Assembly: GCF_011388195.1 (NCBI RefSeq)
Contig: NZ_CP049990.1
Location: 1,674,001 to 1,738,000 of the forward strand
DNA length: 64,000 bases
Source of the DNA: Pusillimonas sp. DMV24BSW_D
Lineage (GTDB): Bacteria; Pseudomonadota; Gammaproteobacteria; Burkholderiales; Burkholderiaceae_B
Direction: 5' to 3'
In this document: in pieces, positions 59,263 to 64,000 of the stretch
Layout of the letters: each line of letters starts with the position of its first letter
Position numbering within the stretch: position 1 is the first letter of the stretch
The notes under the pieces: model-generated
What the model was told of the DNA's origin: nothing
Databases searched by the model: none
What the model saw: the letters and a program-made list of their open reading frames with translations, nothing else
Program-made: the position numbers and the translations under genes

Positions 59263-60513
59263 TTAAGCACCCAAATATAAAATCCAGCCAATTGCCAGTA
59301 ACGTGCTTGCCAGCGTTACCGGCACGCCGCCGCGTAAAAATTCTCCGAAACTAATGATTACGCCCTGAGCGCGTGCCTGTTCTACAACAATAATTCCCGC
59401 CAGGCTACCGAACACAATGGCGTTTGATGAAAAGCCGGTGCCCAGGGCAATGGCAGCGCCCAGTGTTTCACTTTGACCCGCGCCCGACAAAAATGGTGCA
59501 AGCAGCATGACTGCAGGGCTGTTGCCTACGATATTGCTTAACACGCCGGAGATCAGCAGCATCGGAATAGGCGAATACAGGCCTATGCCTGCATTTTTAA
59601 TATCACCTAATAGTGTTTGTGGAAGGCCTGTGGCCGCCATGGCCGCATTCACCACGAACAGCCCCATAAGCAATAACAGCAGGTTACCGTCAACGTGCAT
59701 CAGCATGTCGCCCGAGGCTATTTTGCGATTCAGCAGCAGTATGCTGGCGCCCGCCAGGGCAATCAGCATATGGGGCCAATCGGTAAATATGAACGCTGCG
59801 ATCAGGGCCAGCGTGACAATGCCGGCTTTCAATGTTTCCACCGGGTTCAGCGCAATGGTGGGCGTTACGGGCTGTGGCGTTTGTGCAGTGGCGGTTGTGA
59901 CTGATGCGTCAAGCACCCAGCGCTCGCGATAGCACAACATGAGTACGAGCCAGATGAGCAGGAGACCAATGACCGATGGTACAAGCGTAATACTTGAAAA
60001 GCTGGTGAACGAGATGTTCAATGTTTGCGCAATAATCATGTTTTGCGGGCTGCCGATTAATGTGGCGGTTGACCCCACGTTGGTGGCAAAACAAAACCCT
60101 AATAGAAAAGGTACCGGGTTCAGCTTGCGTGCCAGCGTAATCGCGCATAGAACCGGTGTCATGGCAACGACAACGACATCGTTGGTCAGTAAGGCCGATA
60201 ACACGCCGCCCACCACAATCAACAGGCCCAGCAGCGTGCTTGGGCCGACTTTTAGTTCGCCCACTTTCCGGGCCGTCCAGTCGTAAAACCCACCCACGAC
60301 AAACGCCGCCGACACCACCATCAGGCCGAACAGCAAACCAATGGTATTGACGTCGATCGACGTCCAGGCTTGCGTTGGTGTGATGCGTCCAAAAACAATC
60401 AACAGCATGGCGCCCAATAGCGCGGCACCGGTACGATCGACCGTGAAGCCGGGTAAATGCCCCACTCCCATGGCAATATAAACAAGAATGAACAGGGCGA
60501 GGGTCAGGTCCAT
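59263..60513 (-). CDS. SLC13/ArsB-type anion permease
   Basis: A 416-residue inner-membrane protein with about ten to twelve helices. SALLTNDVVVVAMTPVLCAI with the following NVGSTATLIGSPQNMIIAQ stretch, and the second repeat GVLSNIVGNSPAVMLLAP, are hallmarks of the ion-transporter superfamily (SLC13 and arsenite/citrate relatives). Substrate is unknown: citrate, dicarboxylate, sulfate or arsenite-like are possible. The gene is convergent with tRNA-Thr and divergent from the HIT gene. Confidence 0.87.
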   Translation of the reverse strand: MDLTLALFILVYIAMGVGHLPGFTVDRTGAALLGAMLLIVFGRITPTQAWTSIDVNTIGLLFGLMVVSAAFVVGGFYDWTARKVGELKVGPSTLLGLLIVVGGVLSALLTNDVVVVAMTPVLCAITLARKLNPVPFLLGFCFATNVGSTATLIGSPQNMIIAQTLNISFTSFSSITLVPSVIGLLLIWLVLMLCYRERWVLDASVTTATAQTPQPVTPTIALNPVETLKAGIVTLALIAAFIFTDWPHMLIALAGASILLLNRKIASGDMLMHVDGNLLLLLMGLFVVNAAMAATGLPQTLLGDIKNAGIGLYSPIPMLLISGVLSNIVGNSPAVMLLAPFLSGAGQSETLGAAIALGTGFSSNAIVFGSLAGIIVVEQARAQGVIISFGEFLRGGVPVTLASTLLAIGWILYLGA

Positions 60514-60662
60514 GGGTAGTCCGGTGGGTGTTGAGTACGTAGCAACCTGGTAAAAAGCGTTGCTGACGAATATTACTGCTTTGTTCCGGCGTAAGCATAT
60601 TGTGCCGATACAATACCCCCATACAATTTCTATTTGGTCAATAACAACATCGGAGAGCTTGG

Positions 60663-61079
60663 ATGGCTTACGACAGCAATAATATTTTTGCCAAAATTCT
60701 GCGTGGCGAGGCGCCTTGTGTAAGGGTGTATGAAGATGAGCGCACGTTGGTGTTCATGGACTTAATGCCACAGGCTGATGGGCATTTGCTTGTTATTCCC
60801 AAAGAGCCGGCTGAAACCTTGCTGGATGTGTCGGAAGAGGGGGCCCAGGCGTGTATTCGCGTGACGCGCCGCATGGCGATTGCCGTGAAAAAGGCGTTAG
60901 GCGTTGAGGGCATTCATATTGCCCAGTTGAATGGGGTGGCCGCGGGGCAAACGGTACCACATTGCCATTTTCATGTGATTCCGCATGAAAAAGGGGTGGT
61001 GTTGCGTATGCATGCAGCCGAACCCGTGGCGCGCGAGGAACTGGAAGCGATGGCAGAGCGTATTCGGGCCTATTTGTAG
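60663..61079 (+). CDS. HIT family nucleotide-binding protein
   Basis: A 138-residue protein with the histidine-triad active site in VPHCHFHVIPH near residue 100 and the opening IFAKILRGEAPCVRVYEDE. HIT proteins hydrolyse or transfer nucleotides from adenosine phosphoramidates and dinucleotide polyphosphates. Complete. GGAGAGCTTGG lies before the ATG. Convergent with the cytosine deaminase gene, which ends 17 bases away. Confidence 0.94.
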   Translation: MAYDSNNIFAKILRGEAPCVRVYEDERTLVFMDLMPQADGHLLVIPKEPAETLLDVSEEGAQACIRVTRRMAIAVKKALGVEGIHIAQLNGVAAGQTVPHCHFHVIPHEKGVVLRMHAAEPVAREELEAMAERIRAYL

Positions 61080-61095
61080 CGTGTGACCTTTTGTT

Positions 61096-62364
61096 CTACC
61101 GAAACGATACAGTTTCGTCCTGGTTTAAATAAATGGTTGTGGTGCTGGGTGGCGTGTGTGCAATAACACGCCCTGCACGCACAGAGTAATGCGCACGAAC
61201 CTGACGTCGCAGGGCGTCGAAGCCGCTGGTTGCGGGCAGGATAACCAGGTTGGCGGCTTTGCCTTCCTGAATACCATAATTGGCCAGGCCCAGGGTGGTG
61301 GCGCTACGTGTGGTGATCAGGTCGAGCCCCTCGTCCAGTTCCTGATAGCCCATCATTTGGGTAATATGCATGCCCATGTGCAGTACTTGCAGCATATTGG
61401 CTGTGCCGAGCGGGTACCAGGGGTCGAACACGTCGTCGTGGCCGAAGCACACATTCAGGCCTTCGGCCAGCAACTCTTTAACCCGGGTAATGCCTCGGCG
61501 TTTGGGGTAGGTGTCGAAACGCCCTTGCAGGTGAATGTTCACCAAAGGGTTGGCGACGAAGTTAATGCCCGACATTCTCAGCAAACGCATCAGGCGCGAG
61601 GTATAGGCGCCGTTGTAGCTGTGCATGGCAGTGGTATGGCTGGCGGTTACCTTTGCGCCCAGGCCCTCCCGGTAAGCCAACATCGCCAGTGTTTCCAGAA
61701 ATCGGGATTGTTCGTCGTCAATTTCGTCGCAATGCACATCTATGGGGCGGTCGTACTTCATGGCTAATGCAACGGCTTTGTGCAGCGATTCAACGCCCAG
61801 TTCGCGTGTGAACTCAAAATGGGGAATCGCGCCCACGACGTCGGCGCCCATGCGCAGGGCCTCATCAAGCAATTCTTCGCCATTGGGATACGACAAAATA
61901 CCTTCTTGAGGGAAGGCCACGATTTGCAGATCAACCCAGGGCGACACTTCACTGCGCACTTCCAGCATGGCTTTCAAGGCCATTAAGGAGGCATCGGAAA
62001 CGTCAACATGAGTGCGTACGTGTTGTACTCCGTTGGCAATATGCCATTTCAGAGTGGTCCACGCACGGCTTTTAACATCTTCCATGTTCAGCATGGATTT
62101 GCGTTCGGCCCAGCGTTCAATGCCCTCAAACAGCGTTCCCGATTGGTTCCAGTTGGGTTGCCCGGCCGTTTGGGTGGTGTCTAGATGAATGTGCGGCTCC
62201 ACAAATGGGGCGATCACCAACCCTTCTTGTGCATCAAGGCTGCCTGATTGCTCGTTTGCGGGCAGGTTCTCGCCGGCGGGGGCGATACGCTCAATACGGT
62301 CGTTTGAGAGTTGAAGTTGCCACAAACCTTCCTGTTGGGGCAAACGTGCGTTGGTAATGTGCAT
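61096..62364 (-). CDS. codA: Cytosine deaminase
   Basis: A 422-residue amidohydrolase converting cytosine to uracil and ammonia. CodA-like features are [14 protein letters not shown] with the metal histidines, [13 protein letters not shown] with the catalytic glutamate, [33 protein letters not shown] (close to E. coli CodA) and [14 protein letters not shown] with the metal aspartate. Length matches the E. coli enzyme. It follows the MAPEG and MFS genes on the same strand, but no codB-type permease is present. Related enzymes also act on isoguanine or creatinine, so substrate is likely but not certain. Confidence 0.92.
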   Translation of the reverse strand: MHITNARLPQQEGLWQLQLSNDRIERIAPAGENLPANEQSGSLDAQEGLVIAPFVEPHIHLDTTQTAGQPNWNQSGTLFEGIERWAERKSMLNMEDVKSRAWTTLKWHIANGVQHVRTHVDVSDASLMALKAMLEVRSEVSPWVDLQIVAFPQEGILSYPNGEELLDEALRMGADVVGAIPHFEFTRELGVESLHKAVALAMKYDRPIDVHCDEIDDEQSRFLETLAMLAYREGLGAKVTASHTTAMHSYNGAYTSRLMRLLRMSGINFVANPLVNIHLQGRFDTYPKRRGITRVKELLAEGLNVCFGHDDVFDPWYPLGTANMLQVLHMGMHITQMMGYQELDEGLDLITTRSATTLGLANYGIQEGKAANLVILPATSGFDALRRQVRAHYSVRAGRVIAHTPPSTTTIYLNQDETVSFR

Positions 62365-62373
62365 ACTGATTCT

Positions 62374-62742
62374 TCAGGCAAACAGAATGGCAATATTTAG
62401 CGCCAGGGCCAGTGTCCAGACCAGGCTGCGAAGCGTGCCGTATCCCCCGATATAGCAGGCCAGGTAGCCCAGGCGCACGATAATCCAGGCGCCCATCAGG
62501 CCGGCCAGCCAGCCTGGGTTGGCGTTCTGGTGCAGGGCGTACAGGCAGGCGGCAAAGAAAAACGGCAAGGCTTCAAAGGTATTGGTTTGTGCTGCATTCG
62601 CCCGCGCACGCCAACCTTGCAAAGCAGCCAGCCAAGGGCGGGGTTGTTCATTATCGAAGCCTTTGGCGCCGGCTTTTGCGCACCCGGCCGCAATAATCGG
62701 GAGTAGGGCGGCAATAAGAAACAACCAGGTGATGGTATGCAT
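62374..62742 (-). CDS. MAPEG family membrane protein
   Basis: A 122-residue protein with four hydrophobic segments. The FDNEQPRPW and ARANAAQTNTFEALPFFFAA segment with its RANAAQ-N-E pattern is the MAPEG signature; the family includes microsomal glutathione transferase-like enzymes and many uncharacterised bacterial proteins. ATG 62742 has AAGGAGTC 5 bases upstream. It lies 9 bases before codA and 31 bases after the MFS gene on the same strand. Confidence 0.9.
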   Translation of the reverse strand: MHTITWLFLIAALLPIIAAGCAKAGAKGFDNEQPRPWLAALQGWRARANAAQTNTFEALPFFFAACLYALHQNANPGWLAGLMGAWIIVRLGYLACYIGGYGTLRSLVWTLALALNIAILFA

Positions 62743-62773
62743 GATGACTCCTTGGAAGCAAAAAACAAGCAGG

Positions 62774-64000
62774 CTAAGTATTCGGCCCGGTACCGCGTGG
62801 CAACCCAAGATTGCGCAGCTTTTCGCCCTGCATGACCTTGGTTTCAATGTCCTCTAGGCGAACGCGCCGGGTTTCCGGCAAATAAATGATGCTGATGATC
62901 AGTGACATTAGGCAAACCACCATGAAAATGCCAATTGTGGCGCTTAACCCGATGGCATTGATGACCGACAGGAAAGTAAATGCAATGGTGGCGTTGAAAA
63001 GCCAACTGATTGAAGAGGCGACGGCAATGCCGTTTTCACGGATTGCACTGGGGAAAAGCTCAGACATCATGACATAGGGTAAGGGCCCCAGGCTGATGGC
63101 AAACGCAATGATAAAGAGGCACAAGCCAATTAGCCCAATATAGGGCATGGCATAGAGTGACGCCAAAATGACCAGCGCCAGGCCGACCGTCATGAGAGCG
63201 GAGCCGAAAATCAGCAATGGACGTCGCCCGGCGTTGTCGACCAGTTTCAGCGCAACAATGGTAGCCAGAAAATTGGCCAGCCCGAGCCCGAACGTGGCGG
63301 CCAGTGAGGCAGTGCCGGGCGCAAACCCCAGTGTCTGGAAGAGGTGGGGGGCATAATAGAGGATGGCGTCGATGCCGCTGAAATTTTGCAGAATGAAAAG
63401 CGTACTGCACAGCACCAGCACGGCAACAATGCTGGTGCGGGATTTTTTTGTGGGGGTGGCCGGGTGTGCTGCGGGGGGCACATGTGTGTTTGCATCGAGG
63501 TTTTCTTCCTGGCGTGCGGCTTCATGCCACTCTTGCTGCAGGGATAACGCCTGCGCAGCCTTCCCGGCCTCTTCCAACCGTGACTTTGCGCTTAGCCAGC
63601 GTGGGCTTTCCGGAAGATTAAATAAAACCAAAACACCCAAAACGCCGGGAATGATGCCAACGCCCATAATGTGGAACCACGACCAAGACGACACGAACAG
63701 CAGTGCCACGGTGTACGACAGTAAGATGCCCGCCGTGATGGCCAGCTGAAAAAGAGCCACGACGGCGCCGCGTTTTCGGGCCGGGGTAGTTTCAGCGGCG
63801 TACATAGGTACGACCATGGACGACAGCCCGATCGATAAGCCTAAAGCCAGGCGCGCACCGATCAGAACGCCGTACGCAGGTTCGGAAAGAATCACGGCAT
63901 ACCCGGCCAAGGTTAAAGCGAATGCCAGATACATAACAGGGCGTCTTCCCCAGCGTGAAGACAAGGGGGCGGCCAGCATGGCACCCGCAAAGCAGGCAAT
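62774..64000 (-). CDS. Sugar-porter-family MFS transporter (N-terminus outside window)
   Basis: The frame runs to the window's right edge, so the first helix or two are missing. About 408 residues remain, with most membrane helices of a twelve-helix transporter. Signatures are GRRPVMYLAFALTLAGY, GLSSMVVPMYAAETTPARKRG (sugar-porter loop), NLPESPRWLSAKSRLEEA (the PESPR motif), DNAGRRPLLIFGS and the final PETRRVRLEDIE (PETKG-like). These define MFS sugar porters, though pentose, polyol or aromatic acid transport is also possible. It heads a likely operon with the MAPEG and codA genes. Confidence 0.9.
   Translation of the reverse strand: MACFAGAMLAAPLSSRWGRRPVMYLAFALTLAGYAVILSEPAYGVLIGARLALGLSIGLSSMVVPMYAAETTPARKRGAVVALFQLAITAGILLSYTVALLFVSSWSWFHIMGVGIIPGVLGVLVLFNLPESPRWLSAKSRLEEAGKAAQALSLQQEWHEAARQEENLDANTHVPPAAHPATPTKKSRTSIVAVLVLCSTLFILQNFSGIDAILYYAPHLFQTLGFAPGTASLAATFGLGLANFLATIVALKLVDNAGRRPLLIFGSALMTVGLALVILASLYAMPYIGLIGLCLFIIAFAISLGPLPYVMMSELFPSAIRENGIAVASSISWLFNATIAFTFLSVINAIGLSATIGIFMVVCLMSLIISIIYLPETRRVRLEDIETKVMQGEKLRNLGLPRGTGPNT

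Overview
The window reads as chromosome of a Burkholderiales beta-proteobacterium, most likely Alcaligenaceae (Bordetella/Pusillimonas/Advenella-like). This rests on remembered gene orders (pyrG-kdsA-eno-ftsB; leuS-lptE-holA-proA), the type-B L31, a CysB-type LysR regulator, a stand-alone RlmL and a phaB-pta-ackA block. The genus cannot be fixed without a database search. Coding density is very high: no gap between genes exceeds 300 bases (largest about 250, at 29.3-29.6 kb). I see no insertion sequence, prophage, CRISPR array or rRNA gene, and two tRNA genes (Asn-GTT, Thr-CGT).

Layout. 0-5.7 kb (mostly +): end of cysB, a Fur-box-preceded DUF2325 gene, an opposing NlpC/P60 lipoprotein, a HbpS/GlcG-type protein, an UMF1-type MFS transporter and acetyl-CoA synthetase. 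5.7-7.4 kb (-): ETF-ubiquinone oxidoreductase, meeting acs at a bidirectional terminator. 7.5-15 kb (+): Xaa-Pro aminopeptidase, then pyrG-kdsA-beta-CASP nuclease-eno-ftsB. 14.8-29.3 kb (-): a TadE-like protein, Hsp33, gamma-carbonic anhydrase-like protein, a truncated acyl-CoA-synthetase-like protein, an RDD membrane protein, a 64-residue small protein with its own strong promoter and terminator, rlmL, hemJ, proA, holA, lptE, leuS, rpmG, rpmB and a Bcr/CflA efflux pump. 29.5-35.3 kb: cyclopropane-fatty-acid synthase (+), then (-) MATE transporter, GT39 membrane glycosyltransferase, L31 type B and RadC. 35.3-38.2 kb (+): FKBP-ispH-DUF945.

38.3-48.3 kb (+) is the most unusual block: seven closely packed genes encoding a 55-residue membrane protein, PhaB, a phosphate acetyl/butyryltransferase, acetate kinase, a P2-type cation ATPase, a membrane hybrid histidine kinase with four PAS domains, and a receiver-EAL response regulator. 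It suggests a signalling and ion-pump module tied to acetyl-CoA/acyl-phosphate overflow and cyclic-di-GMP. Next come a BCCT (betaine/choline) transporter with its own terminator, a GAF-PAS-PAS-GGDEF diguanylate cyclase closely followed by a secreted trypsin-like protease, and an alpha/beta hydrolase. A PilZ/YcgR-type receptor lies at 58.3 kb, so synthesis, degradation and reception of cyclic-di-GMP all lie within about 12 kb.

54.5-64 kb: DUF1275 membrane protein, tRNA-Asn, a second GT39 protein, an AI-2E family transporter, the PilZ gene, tRNA-Thr, an SLC13-type permease, a HIT protein, and on the minus strand a sugar-porter MFS (cut by the window edge), MAPEG protein and cytosine deaminase. 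Functions come from motifs read by eye and remembered family features; no database search was run.
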